Positions 9,990 through 18,134 of a stretch of DNA of 62,468 bases are shown here, piece by piece. The stretch's first letter is position 1, and every line of letters begins with the position of its first letter. Made by a program: the position numbers and the translations under genes. The notes under the pieces were generated by a model. It saw only the letters and a list, made by a program, of their open reading frames with translations. It searched no databases and was not told the DNA's origin. Source of the stretch: Actinacidiphila guanduensis (GTDB taxonomy: Bacteria; Actinomycetota; Actinomycetes; Streptomycetales; Streptomycetaceae); assembly GCF_900103985.1 (NCBI RefSeq), contig NZ_FNIE01000028.1, positions 1-62,468 on the forward strand. Direction: 5' to 3'.

Positions 9990-10492
9990 CGTCATGCCCC
10001 AGTGCCCCTGCGCTGCAACGTGTGGCGCACCGAGCACCACTGAGCTGCTCGCCCAACTTCCCGGCGGCGAGCCCGACTTCCAGCCGCACCTGCTCACCGC
10101 CTGGTCGCCCGAACTGACCGCCCAGGACGACATCTCCCGCCGTTGCTCGCAGCCGTGCTCGACGAGCCAGAGGCCATGCACACCACGTACCGGACACCCT
10201 CCGGCCGGCGGCTGACATGGCACTGCGCGATCCGCACCACCACCACGGTCGAGCTGGACGACGACTGGTTCGAGCTGACGCGCGAGGTCCTGGACGGTAT
10301 CGGCATCGAACCGGACACGACCCGGCCGCCTGCCGCTGGGTGGCGCTGCGCACCAGGCCGACGGGCTCGACATCGTCGCCACCGTCATCCGCCAGGACGG
10401 CCGCTGGGCCGGGCTGCACGGCGACTCCGGCTTCGCCCGCTCGGCCTGCGTGAATATCGCCCACGACCACGGACTCCACTCGTCGGCATGAC
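9990..10492 (+). pseudogene. Decayed relaxase-like N-domain
   Basis: Three frames together give a relaxase-like series: ELLAQLPGGEPDF, then AVLDEPEA and TWHCAIR, then ACRWVALR, then GLDIVATVIRQDGRW, ending HDHGLHSSA. This order matches the relaxase at 35694-37451 (FWHCSVR, ACRWVAVR, HIHIAATLVRQDGR). Frame changes fall near 10140, 10325 and 10355. The two motif-III histidines are replaced, so it would have been inactive even if in frame. It lies directly upstream of another relaxase-like gene. Confidence 0.6.
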
Positions 10493-10611
10493 GAAGGCGC
10501 GGGCTTCTACCACCGCTCTCCGGAGGGTCCAAATCGCGGAATCTGCGGATCCTCATCACCCGGAAGCCCCACCACGGGTCCCACCCTTCGCTCCCTACCC
10601 GAGGTCAAGCC

Positions 10612-11853
10612 GTGATCGCCCACCTCCAGCGCGCCAGCAACACCGCCGGCCTACTCGCCTACCTCTACGGGCCGGGCGAGCGCGGCGACCAGAGCAACCC
10701 CCGTCTGGTGGGCGGTGACTGCCATGGCGCCCCGGTCGACCTGCTCACCTACTCCGACAACCTGCCCTACCTCGCCCACGCCCTGGACGCGCCCGTCGAG
10801 CGCCTCGGCACCGGCGCGTCGGCGCGGCCGGTGTGGGTCTGCTCGGTCCGCTCCGATCCCCGCCAACGCGATCTGAGCGACGCCCAGTGGGCCGATGTCG
10901 CCCGCCGGGTCGTGGGGGTCACCGTCGCGCCCGGTGGCGACCCCGACGCCTGCCGCTGGATCGCCCTGCGCAACCAGCCCCGCCAAGTGCACATCGTGGC
11001 GACCCTCGCCCGCGAGGACGGCAGCCTGCACAACGCCTACCGCGACGCCTTCCACCTGCAGACCGAATGCCGACGCATCGCCGCAGAACTCGGCCACCTG
11101 CCGGCCTCCCCCACTCTCACGCTCCCTCTACCGGAGAAGTCAATGCCGCGCACCGTCACCATCGCCGCAGAGCCGAGCGGAGCCGTCGTGGCCCGCGGCG
11201 GCGACAGCCTTGCCGAATCCCTCCTCACCCACGCCGGATTCGCCTACGCGAACGGCTGGCACGGCCCCCGCCACCGACTGCCCACCTCCATGGGACGTGA
11301 AGAGCAGGCGGCTGTCGCCTCCCATGCCGCGCAGATGCTCCGCGCCGCCCGGTACACCGTCGAGTTGGACCCCGTTCTCGACACCGCTCCCGGCGACCCG
11401 CAGTCCCTCGGCGGCCAGCTCCTGGCGGTCACTGACCGGATCCGGGGCGCGGAAAGCGGTGCGGAGCTGGCGGACGCGCTGGCCCCGCTGCTGCACGCCG
11501 AGCACGGGGTCGTGGAGCGGGTGCGGGAGGCGCTGGAGGCGGCCGGGGAGCAGATCACCGATCTGGACGACGAGGCGTACCAGCTCGCCGACCGGTTCGG
11601 GTTCGCCTCCGAGTTCCTCACCGCCGCGCAGGACGAACTCCTCGGCGCAGACGAAGAACTGCGCCGGGTCGCTGTTCCCGCGCACGAGCAGGCAGCGGCG
11701 CGGTCGGCTGCCGTGCACGACGCCCGCAGCGCCGCGTTGGCCACCTCGCCCGCCGCCACCCAGGCGCCCGCCGTAAGGAGCCATTCCTCCCCGGCGCCGG
11801 GCGAGGCGCCCGCCGCCGGCCCGGCGCGCAACTCCGCTCCCCGGACCCGGTGA
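10612..11853 (+). CDS. Degenerate relaxase-like domain fused to the unknown element domain
   Basis: The protein has 413 residues, with a GTG start after GAGG. Residues 1-150 follow the actinobacterial relaxase pattern: AYLYGPGERGD, VWVCSVR near 74, ACRWIALR near 113, VHIVATLAREDG near 126. The catalytic H-x-H pair of motif III is Q-x-H here (Gln125, His127), so strand nicking is doubtful. Residues about 165-245 hold one copy of the domain duplicated at 8626-9396. A coiled, acidic helical region and a disordered tail ending SAPRTR follow. It could be a relaxosome accessory protein rather than the nickase. Confidence 0.7.
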   Translation: MIAHLQRASNTAGLLAYLYGPGERGDQSNPRLVGGDCHGAPVDLLTYSDNLPYLAHALDAPVERLGTGASARPVWVCSVRSDPRQRDLSDAQWADVARRVVGVTVAPGGDPDACRWIALRNQPRQVHIVATLAREDGSLHNAYRDAFHLQTECRRIAAELGHLPASPTLTLPLPEKSMPRTVTIAAEPSGAVVARGGDSLAESLLTHAGFAYANGWHGPRHRLPTSMGREEQAAVASHAAQMLRAARYTVELDPVLDTAPGDPQSLGGQLLAVTDRIRGAESGAELADALAPLLHAEHGVVERVREALEAAGEQITDLDDEAYQLADRFGFASEFLTAAQDELLGADEELRRVAVPAHEQAAARSAAVHDARSAALATSPAATQAPAVRSHSSPAPGEAPAAGPARNSAPRTR

Positions 11854-11859
11854 GCGGCG

Positions 11860-13131
11860 ATGCGCCTCACGCCCGACCCACGCTGCTCCGGCGGCCTGGC
11901 GCCCCTCTACCTGGCGAGGGCCGCCGACGCGCTGGCCAGCACCACCGCCACCTACGCGATCCCGCTGCTGGTCCTGCTCACCACCGGCTCCACCGCTCTG
12001 ACCGGGATCGCCTTCCTGCTGGAGTGGACGCCGCGGTTGGCGGCCTTCACCTTCGCCGGGTCGCTGGCCGACCGCTTCGGCGCCGGCCACGTCTTCCGTT
12101 ACACCAATTTCGTCCGCGCCACCATGGTCGCCCTGGCTGCCGGCCTGCTGACCGTCCTCCCCGGCGCAGGAACCGCGACAACGACGGTTGTCCTCGCTTT
12201 CGGCGCGGTGTCCGGGCTGCTGGCCGAGGTCTCGTTCGTCGCGGTGGAGACCCTCGCCGCAGAAGCCGGCCGGCATCTGGGCGACCAGGCGCACCGTGTG
12301 CAGGCCGCGCAGACCGGGATCGACCAGGGCGCCGTGCTCGTCGGCCCGCTGCTGGGCGGTGTGCTGCTACTCGCCGGGCCGAGCGTGCTGCTGGCCGTGG
12401 TCGCGCTGCTGGCGATGACCGCAGCCGCCGCAACGCCAGGCGACAGCGTCCCCGCGGACGCACAGCATGCGCCGAGCAGCCTCCTGACGGGATGGCGGAC
12501 CCTGCGCCGAACTCCGGCTCTGGCCTGGCTGATCGGCGGGCTCGCCGCCTCCAACCTGGCCAGCGGAGTGCTCCAGGCCGCCGCCCCGATCACCGTCATC
12601 CACCGCTTCGGCTACTCCACCGCCTCCGTCGGCGCGGTGTGGAGCGCGGCGGCCGTCGCTTCCCTGCTCACCGTGATCGCCGCCCGGAAGGCCATCGACC
12701 GCTGGTCGGTGTGGCCGGTCGGCGCCGTGGCCGCCGCGGTATCCACCCTCGCCTGCTTCGGTGTCGCCCTGGCTCCCGGCTTCGCCGCCTACACCGCTGC
12801 CGTCGCGGTCCTCATGGCGGCCGAGGGCGCGCTGACCGTGGTGCTGCGGACCCTGCGCGCCCGGCTCATCCCGGCGACGGCGTTCGGATCAACCCTGGCA
12901 GTGACGATCATCGTGGTGCTGCTGCCGCTGCCGGTGGCCGGAGCCCTGGTCGCAGTCGTTCCCGCGAGCGGGCTTCCGCACCTGCTGCTGGCCTGCGCCG
13001 CCGGCCAGGGCGTGGTGCTCACCGCCTGCTTCCGCGGACTGCGCCGCCACCGCGCCGCTTGCGAACCGCCGCCCTCACGCGTCCTCGCTGCGCACCGCAG
13101 GGAGCCGGTCCAGCCGGTGGACGCACCTTGA
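11860..13131 (+). CDS. MFS transporter
   Basis: The protein has 423 residues and begins 6 bases after the previous stop. It has about 12 hydrophobic segments and the major-facilitator loop motif after helix 2 (GSLADRFGAG near residue 65). No signal peptide is seen. MFS proteins use the proton gradient to move small molecules, and this size and layout fit a drug or peptide exporter. The next gene encodes an ATP-grasp ligase, a pairing like BacE/BacD of bacilysin synthesis, where the MFS protein exports the dipeptide. The substrate is not known here. Confidence 0.85.
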   Translation: MRLTPDPRCSGGLAPLYLARAADALASTTATYAIPLLVLLTTGSTALTGIAFLLEWTPRLAAFTFAGSLADRFGAGHVFRYTNFVRATMVALAAGLLTVLPGAGTATTTVVLAFGAVSGLLAEVSFVAVETLAAEAGRHLGDQAHRVQAAQTGIDQGAVLVGPLLGGVLLLAGPSVLLAVVALLAMTAAAATPGDSVPADAQHAPSSLLTGWRTLRRTPALAWLIGGLAASNLASGVLQAAAPITVIHRFGYSTASVGAVWSAAAVASLLTVIAARKAIDRWSVWPVGAVAAAVSTLACFGVALAPGFAAYTAAVAVLMAAEGALTVVLRTLRARLIPATAFGSTLAVTIIVVLLPLPVAGALVAVVPASGLPHLLLACAAGQGVVLTACFRGLRRHRAACEPPPSRVLAAHRREPVQPVDAP

Positions 13132-13208
13132 CCGGCGTCCTCCCGACCGCTGCGCCCCTTCCGCTCTCTCTTCCCGCCGTCCGTCTCCCGCCCTCTGGAG
13201 GCATTCCC

Positions 13209-14441
13209 ATGGCCCGCACCACCAGCCCGCTGCTCGTCGTCGTCGGTGGATCCGACCCCGTGTACCGGGGCTACTGCCTGGAGCACGTCGCCGCCGGATA
13301 CGACGTCGCGCTCATCGACGCCAAGCCGCCGAGCCGGCAGCAGCACCTGGTCGTCGACCACGAGGTCGCCGACCCCCACGACCCCGCCGCGGTCGTCGCC
13401 GCCGGGCAGGCCCTGGCCGCGCGCCACCCCGTGGCCGGCGTGCTGACCTGGGACGAGTACAGCCTGCTGTCCGCCGCGACGCTCGCCGCCCTGCTCGACC
13501 TGCCCGGAACCGCACCGGCCGCGACCCTCGCCGCCCGCAACAAGGCCGCCGGCCGCCGCCTGTTCACCGAGCACGGCGTGCCCTCGGCGACCTCCACCCG
13601 CGTGGACACCCTCGAAGAGGCGACAGTTGCGGCGTCACAGACCGGTTTCCCGGTCGTCCTCAAGCCCGCCAGCCACGGCGGGAGCATCGGCGTCATCCGC
13701 GTCGACCGGCCCGAAGACCTCGCCGCCGCCTGGGACTTCGCCGCGGGTGGCGCGAGCAAGCAGGGGCCCGAGGGCCACGGCGTCCTGGTCGAGGAGTACC
13801 TCGACGGCCCCGAGATCAGCGTCGAATGCGCCACCGCCCGCGGGCGCACGACCGCGCTGGCCGTCACCCGCAAGCAGGTCGGCTTCGCCCCCTACTTCGA
13901 GGAGACCGGCCACACCGTCACCGCCGACGACCCCCTCCTGCACCAGGTGGGGCCGATCGCCGCCCAAGCAGTACGGGCGCTGGGCATCACCGACGGCGTC
14001 CAGCACGTCGAGATGCGCCTCACCCCGACGGGGCCGCGGATCATCGAGGTCAACGCCCGCATCGGCGGCGACCTGATCGGCAAGCTCGTCCACCTCGCCA
14101 CCGGCCTTGACCTGCCCCGTATCGCCGCCGACATCGCCGCCGGACGCGCCCCCTCGCTCACCCCCACGGCCCGCCGCACCGCCGCGATCAGCATCTTCTA
14201 CCCGCCGGCCACCGGCACCCTCACCGCACGCGCCCTCGCCACCGAGCCGGGGCCGGCGAACCCGTGGCTGCACCAGGTCACTTGGCTGCGCGAGGTCGGC
14301 GAACAGGTGGCCCTGCCGCCGGAGGGCAACCTGGCCACCGCACGCGTCGGCTTCGCCATCGTCACCGCCGACAGCGCCTCTGCAGCACACGGCCGACTCG
14401 CTGGCCTCGCCGACAGTCTCACCTTGGAGGTTGCGGCGTGA
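13209..14441 (+). CDS. ATP-grasp carboxylate-amine ligase
   Basis: The protein has 410 residues. The ATG follows a TGGAGG ribosome site; the much longer open frame upstream is a shadow of the transporter. It has an N-terminal Rossmann-like pre-grasp fold (VVVGGSDPVYRGY), the nucleotide loop VVLKPASHGGSIGV near residue 152, VEEYLDGPEISVE near 195, and the metal-binding segment IIEVNARIGGD near 279. ATP-grasp enzymes of this group join a carboxylate to an amine through an acyl phosphate, often forming dipeptides. With the upstream MFS gene it suggests a small amide or dipeptide pathway carried by the element. Confidence 0.88.
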   Translation: MARTTSPLLVVVGGSDPVYRGYCLEHVAAGYDVALIDAKPPSRQQHLVVDHEVADPHDPAAVVAAGQALAARHPVAGVLTWDEYSLLSAATLAALLDLPGTAPAATLAARNKAAGRRLFTEHGVPSATSTRVDTLEEATVAASQTGFPVVLKPASHGGSIGVIRVDRPEDLAAAWDFAAGGASKQGPEGHGVLVEEYLDGPEISVECATARGRTTALAVTRKQVGFAPYFEETGHTVTADDPLLHQVGPIAAQAVRALGITDGVQHVEMRLTPTGPRIIEVNARIGGDLIGKLVHLATGLDLPRIAADIAAGRAPSLTPTARRTAAISIFYPPATGTLTARALATEPGPANPWLHQVTWLREVGEQVALPPEGNLATARVGFAIVTADSASAAHGRLAGLADSLTLEVAA

Positions 14442-14467
14442 GCCGGACGCGTTACGTCGCCCCCTGA
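14438..14467 (+). CDS. Possible nine-codon ORF after the ATP-grasp gene
   Basis: A GTG overlaps the ATP-grasp stop codon (GTGA) and lies 7 bases after a good GGAGG. It encodes VSRTRYVAP before a TGA. The same frame continues open for 21 more codons to 14533. It could be a leader, a micropeptide substrate for the adjacent ligase, or a dead gene start. There is no independent support. Confidence 0.25.
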   Translation: MSRTRYVAP

Positions 14468-14555
14468 GCCGCAACGACGGCCCAGCTCACGCCGCTTCCC
14501 GAACCCGCCCACGCTAAGCCCCGCACTTGGTGAATTTGGTGAATACGGAGGAGCC

Positions 14556-15089
14556 ATGGAGGAGCACTACGGCAGCATCGGCGAGGCGATCGGCGCCGCG
14601 ATGGCCCATAACATCCGCCTCGCCGCCTGGCGCCGACCGGCCGCCGCCGCGCCAGTACGGGAGGCCCGCCGTGCGCCGCACCCGAATGCCGCCTCGACCT
14701 CGGACATCGACATCGGCTACGACGACGGGATCTTCGCCGCGGCCCCGCGAGCACTCACGGAGAACGCGCACCAGATCCTGCACGCGCACGGTTTCGTCCC
14801 CGGCCCCACCCGTCTCGTTCTGAGCGGCCACTTCTCGTGGGAGGAGAGCACCGCACGGGCCACCCGGGCGGCCGAGGCACTGCTGCGCGCCGGGTTCGAC
14901 GTCTCGCTGGACCCGATGCTCCTGTCACGCCAGGCCCTGGACACCGATCACGCCGAGCGTCTGAGGCGCCAACAGGCCGCGGCAACGCGGACCTCACCCG
15001 CCGCCGGCACGCAAACCGCTGACCCTGCTTCCCCCACACCTACCGGGCCAGCCCTTCCCGCCTCGAATGGCCCACGCCGCACCCGCTAG
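14556..15089 (+). CDS. Single-copy unknown element-domain protein
   Basis: The protein has 177 residues; the ATG follows GGAGG. A helical N-terminus precedes residues about 50-130, which match the domain duplicated at 8626-9396 (DIDIGYDDGIFAAAP, a helix, GFVPGPTRLVLSG, a helix, GFDVSLDPMLL). A disordered tail ends GPRRTR. The tandem TTGGTGAAT repeats just upstream may be regulatory. The function is unknown; sharing a domain with a relaxase-like protein suggests a role in DNA transfer. Confidence 0.78.
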   Translation: MEEHYGSIGEAIGAAMAHNIRLAAWRRPAAAAPVREARRAPHPNAASTSDIDIGYDDGIFAAAPRALTENAHQILHAHGFVPGPTRLVLSGHFSWEESTARATRAAEALLRAGFDVSLDPMLLSRQALDTDHAERLRRQQAAATRTSPAAGTQTADPASPTPTGPALPASNGPRRTR

Positions 15090-15609
15090 GAGCAGCCCCG
15101 ATGACCTGGAGAAGAGCCCGCCGCAATACCGCCCGATCGATCGCCCCTCGCCCCCTGACCCCCTGGACTCGGCAATGCCTTCACCGCGTACCCGCGCGCC
15201 CTCGACCACCACTGGCACCGACGCACTCCTCTACCTCCTGTTCGGCATAGTCGCCGCCCTCGCCTTCGGCACCCTGGCCTGGCTCACCGGCAACCTCACC
15301 AACGCCCTTGCCGGCACGGGCGCTTGGGCCTCCTACCGGCCCTCCGACGCCCTGCTCCACCCGCAGGCCCTGTGGCCCCACCTGAGCCCGACAGCCCTGC
15401 TTCTCGGCGCACGGATCGCCCCCGGCATGCTCACCCTCAGCCTCCTGACAGCCAGCGGTGTCCTCTGGCTGCGGATACACGGCGCCGCCGACGGCCTGGC
15501 GCGCAAAGCCGACCTCGCGCCCCTGATGGGCAAGGAGATCACCGCCAAGGCCCGCAGCCTGCGGCCGAGCCTCGCCGACCGGGAGCGTAAAAGAGGTCAC
15601 GCCTGCTGA
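15067..15609 (+). CDS. Coupling protein, N-terminal membrane part (frameshifted)
   Basis: This is the N-terminal piece of a VirD4/TraG-type coupling protein. It has two membrane segments (LLYLLFGIVAALAFGTLAWL and MLTLSLLTASGVLWLRI) and then KARSLRPSLADRERK, which is typical just before the ATPase domain. The frame breaks at the AAAA run 15589-15592; removing one A gives a smooth reading into the downstream ATPase frame (RKEVTPADRGILLGTL). The start may be the ATG at 15175 or further upstream. The best ribosome site (AGGAGC) precedes an out-of-frame ATG at 15101, which hints at a second small lesion. Confidence 0.6.
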   Translation: MAHAAPARSSPDDLEKSPPQYRPIDRPSPPDPLDSAMPSPRTRAPSTTTGTDALLYLLFGIVAALAFGTLAWLTGNLTNALAGTGAWASYRPSDALLHPQALWPHLSPTALLLGARIAPGMLTLSLLTASGVLWLRIHGAADGLARKADLAPLMGKEITAKARSLRPSLADRERKRGHAC

Positions 15610-15688
15610 CCGCGGCATCCTCCTCGGCACCCTCGCCCCCGGCCGAGCCGAGGTCCGCGCGTCCTGGGAGGACGTCCTCCTCGCCATC

Positions 15689-16957
15689 ATGGCCCCCCGC
15701 TCCGGCAAGACCAGCGGCCTCGCGATCCCCGCGATCCTCGCCGCCCCCGGACCCGTCCTGCTGACCTCCAACAAGGCCGCAAACGACGCCTTCACCGCCA
15801 CGGTCGACGCCCGCGCGGCGGTGGGCAGGATCTGGACGCTGGACCCGCAGCAGATCGCCCACCACCCCCGCCGCATGTGGTGGGACATCCTCGCCGACGC
15901 CCGCGACCTCGCCGGCGCCAAACGCCTGGCCGGGCACTTCGTCGCCGCCTCCGTGGACGAGTCCGCTGGCTCCGACTTCTGGTCCACCGCCGCGTCCAAT
16001 ACCCTCGCGGCGCTGTTCCTCGCCGCTGCCTCCCACCGCCGCCCCATCACCGATGCCCTGGCCTGGCTCGCCTCCCCTGCAGACCGCACCCCGGTGGATC
16101 TGCTCATCGACGCCGGCCACGACGCGGTCGCCGCCCAACTCCAGGGGACCGTCTCCGGCGCGACCGAGACCCGTGACGGTATCTACGAGACCGCGCGGCA
16201 GTACGCGAGCTGCCTCCTCGACCCCGACGTCGCCGCCTGGGTCACCCCCGCCAGGGGGTTGCCGCAGTTCAAGCCGGCCGAGTTCGCCACCTCCCGCGAC
16301 ACGCTGTACCTGCTCAGCAAGGACGGCGGCGGCTCCGCCAGCGCAATTATCGCCGCTGCCGCCGACGCCGTCATGCGCGCCGCCGTCGTCGTCGCGGAAC
16401 GCTCCGGAGGCCGACTCGACCCACCCGCTCTGTGCGTCCTGGACGAAGCCGCCAACGTCTGCCGGATCTCCGACCTCCCCGACCTCTACTCCCACCTGGG
16501 CTCGCGCGGGGTCATCCCGATGACCATCCTGCAGTCCTACCGGCAGGGTCAGAAGTGCTGGGGCGAGGCCGGCATGGACGCCCTGTGGTCCGCCGCCACC
16601 ATCAAGATCATCGGTAGCGGCATCGACGACGCCGACTTCGCCGACCGGCTCTCCCGCATGATCGGCGACCACGACGTCCAGACCACCTCGGTCAGCACCT
16701 CGGAGTCGGGCAAGTCCACCTCGGTGTCGATGCGCACCGAGCGGATCCTGCCCCCCGACGCGATCCGAGCCCTGCCCAAGGGCAAGGCACTGCTGTTCGC
16801 CACCGGCATCCGCGCCGCGATGCTCAACCTGCGTCCCTGGTACAAGGAACCCTCCGCGAAGCAGATCGCCCCCGCGTCGGCCGCAACCACTGCGGCCATC
16901 ACCCGACGGGCCCTGGCCAAGAAGCTCGGCCGCGACGACTTCGAGGCGGCGTCATGA
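15689..16957 (+). CDS. Type IV coupling protein ATPase (VirD4/TraG/TraD-like), C-terminal part
   Basis: The visible frame has 422 residues, and homology-like sequence begins at about 15590 in the same frame. The Walker A motif is APRSGKTSG at residues 2-10. Walker B is LCVLDEAANVCRI near 249, followed by LYSHLGSRGVIPMTILQSYRQ, the conserved coupling-protein motif. These membrane ATPases dock the relaxase-DNA complex to the transfer channel. With the membrane part upstream this is one gene broken by a single-base indel. Its stop overlaps the next gene by ATGA. The partner relaxase lies at 35694-37451. Confidence 0.85.
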   Translation: MAPRSGKTSGLAIPAILAAPGPVLLTSNKAANDAFTATVDARAAVGRIWTLDPQQIAHHPRRMWWDILADARDLAGAKRLAGHFVAASVDESAGSDFWSTAASNTLAALFLAAASHRRPITDALAWLASPADRTPVDLLIDAGHDAVAAQLQGTVSGATETRDGIYETARQYASCLLDPDVAAWVTPARGLPQFKPAEFATSRDTLYLLSKDGGGSASAIIAAAADAVMRAAVVVAERSGGRLDPPALCVLDEAANVCRISDLPDLYSHLGSRGVIPMTILQSYRQGQKCWGEAGMDALWSAATIKIIGSGIDDADFADRLSRMIGDHDVQTTSVSTSESGKSTSVSMRTERILPPDAIRALPKGKALLFATGIRAAMLNLRPWYKEPSAKQIAPASAATTAAITRRALAKKLGRDDFEAAS

Positions 16958-17883
16958 CGGTCCCGACCCTGCGGGTACTGAGCCTGGGCGCCGGCGTCCA
17001 GTCGACCAGCCTCCTGTTGCTAGCCGCCGAAGGCCGCCTGCCGGCACTGGACGCGGCGATCTTCGCCGACACCGGCTGGGAGCCCCGCGCGGTCTACGAG
17101 CACCTCGACCGGATCGAGCGCGAAGTCGCCCGGCCCGCGGGGATCCCGATCCTGCGGGTCTCCTCCGGCAACATCCGCAACGACGCCTTGGACCCCGGCA
17201 CGCGGTTCGCGTCCATGCCCTTGCACATTCTCAACGCCGATGGCGGGAAAGGCATGTCACGGCGCCAGTGCACGGGCCAGTACAAGGTCCGGCCGATCAA
17301 GATCCAGGTCCGCGAACTCCTCGGCTACCCCTATCCCCGGCGGATTCCGAAGAGTGTCTTTGTCGAGCAGTGGATCGGCATCAGCACCGATGAGTTCCAC
17401 CGGGCCAAGGACGCCGACGTCGCGTACATGCACAACCGGTTCCCGCTGATCGACCTCGGCCTGTCCCGCGCCGACTGCCAGCGCTTCCTGCGCGAGCGTG
17501 GCTTCGGCCAGACGCCGAAGTCGGCGTGCTTGGGGTGCCCGTACCACGGCAACGCCCAGTGGCGGGCCCTGCGAGACGGCAGCCCGGAGGAGTGGGCGGA
17601 CGTGGTGGAGTTCGATGCCGCGATCCGGGCCGGCAACGCGCGAGCGAACGCCGACGGCAAGCCGCTGCTGGGCACCGCGTTCCTCCACCGCAGCCGGGTG
17701 CCCCTGTCCGAGGCTCCCATTGACCACGTCACCGCGCACGAACGCGCAGCCGCTCAGAACAACCTCTCCGACACGTTGGCTGAAGCCGAGGCCGAGCTGG
17801 AGCTGGGAGAGCCGGACGGCTGCTCACCCTGGTCGTGCCGCTCGGGTGCTCCAGTTCAGGACGAGTTCGACATCACCGCATGA
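16954..17883 (+). CDS. PP-loop ATPase, PAPS-reductase-like
   Basis: The protein has 309 residues. The N-terminal PP-loop SLGAGVQSTS is at 10-19 and FADTGWE at about 42-48, as in the adenine-nucleotide alpha-hydrolase superfamily (PAPS reductase, DndC, tRNA thiolation enzymes). Conserved cysteines occur in RRQCTGQYKVRP near 108 and CLGCPYHG near 190, suggesting a metal or Fe-S site. Such phage- and plasmid-borne members adenylate or sulfurate an unknown substrate. It is ATGA-coupled to the coupling protein upstream and to a small gene downstream, so it is part of the transfer operon. A nucleic-acid modification role is possible but unproven. Confidence 0.85.
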   Translation: MTVPTLRVLSLGAGVQSTSLLLLAAEGRLPALDAAIFADTGWEPRAVYEHLDRIEREVARPAGIPILRVSSGNIRNDALDPGTRFASMPLHILNADGGKGMSRRQCTGQYKVRPIKIQVRELLGYPYPRRIPKSVFVEQWIGISTDEFHRAKDADVAYMHNRFPLIDLGLSRADCQRFLRERGFGQTPKSACLGCPYHGNAQWRALRDGSPEEWADVVEFDAAIRAGNARANADGKPLLGTAFLHRSRVPLSEAPIDHVTAHERAAAQNNLSDTLAEAEAELELGEPDGCSPWSCRSGAPVQDEFDITA

Positions 17884-18134
17884 CCACCCCTTCCCCTTTC
17901 CTGCCTGCTGGAGCGCCCATGTCCTCCTCCGTTTCCTGCCTCGCCCGGCCGTTCGGTGATCTGCCGGTCCAGCGGCGCGGCGGCCGGTGGCTGCTGACCG
18001 CCGGCAGCGGCACCGCGCCCGCCGACCGGGCGCTCGCCGCCGAGCTGGACCGCTTCGCCGTGGCGATGGCCGCCGCCGACCATGCCGTCGCCGCCCTACC
18101 CCCGCTTCCGTCGCATCCCTGGGGGCGGCGATGA
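17880..18134 (+). CDS. Small hypothetical protein
   Basis: The protein has 84 residues and is ATGA-coupled at both ends. It contains a short beta-like segment (GDLPVQRRGGRWLLTAG) and a C-terminal helix (RALAAELDRFAVAMAAADHA), ending HPWGRR. It has no membrane segment or known motif. The tight coupling supports it as a real gene of the operon. Confidence 0.6.
   Translation: MTTPSPFLPAGAPMSSSVSCLARPFGDLPVQRRGGRWLLTAGSGTAPADRALAAELDRFAVAMAAADHAVAALPPLPSHPWGRR

Noticed and set aside
11850..13208. 863-residue open frame that would extend the ATP-grasp protein upstream
   Set aside because: The first 450 residues are Arg/Pro-rich shadow of the MFS gene; a proper ribosome site and ATG lie at 13209.
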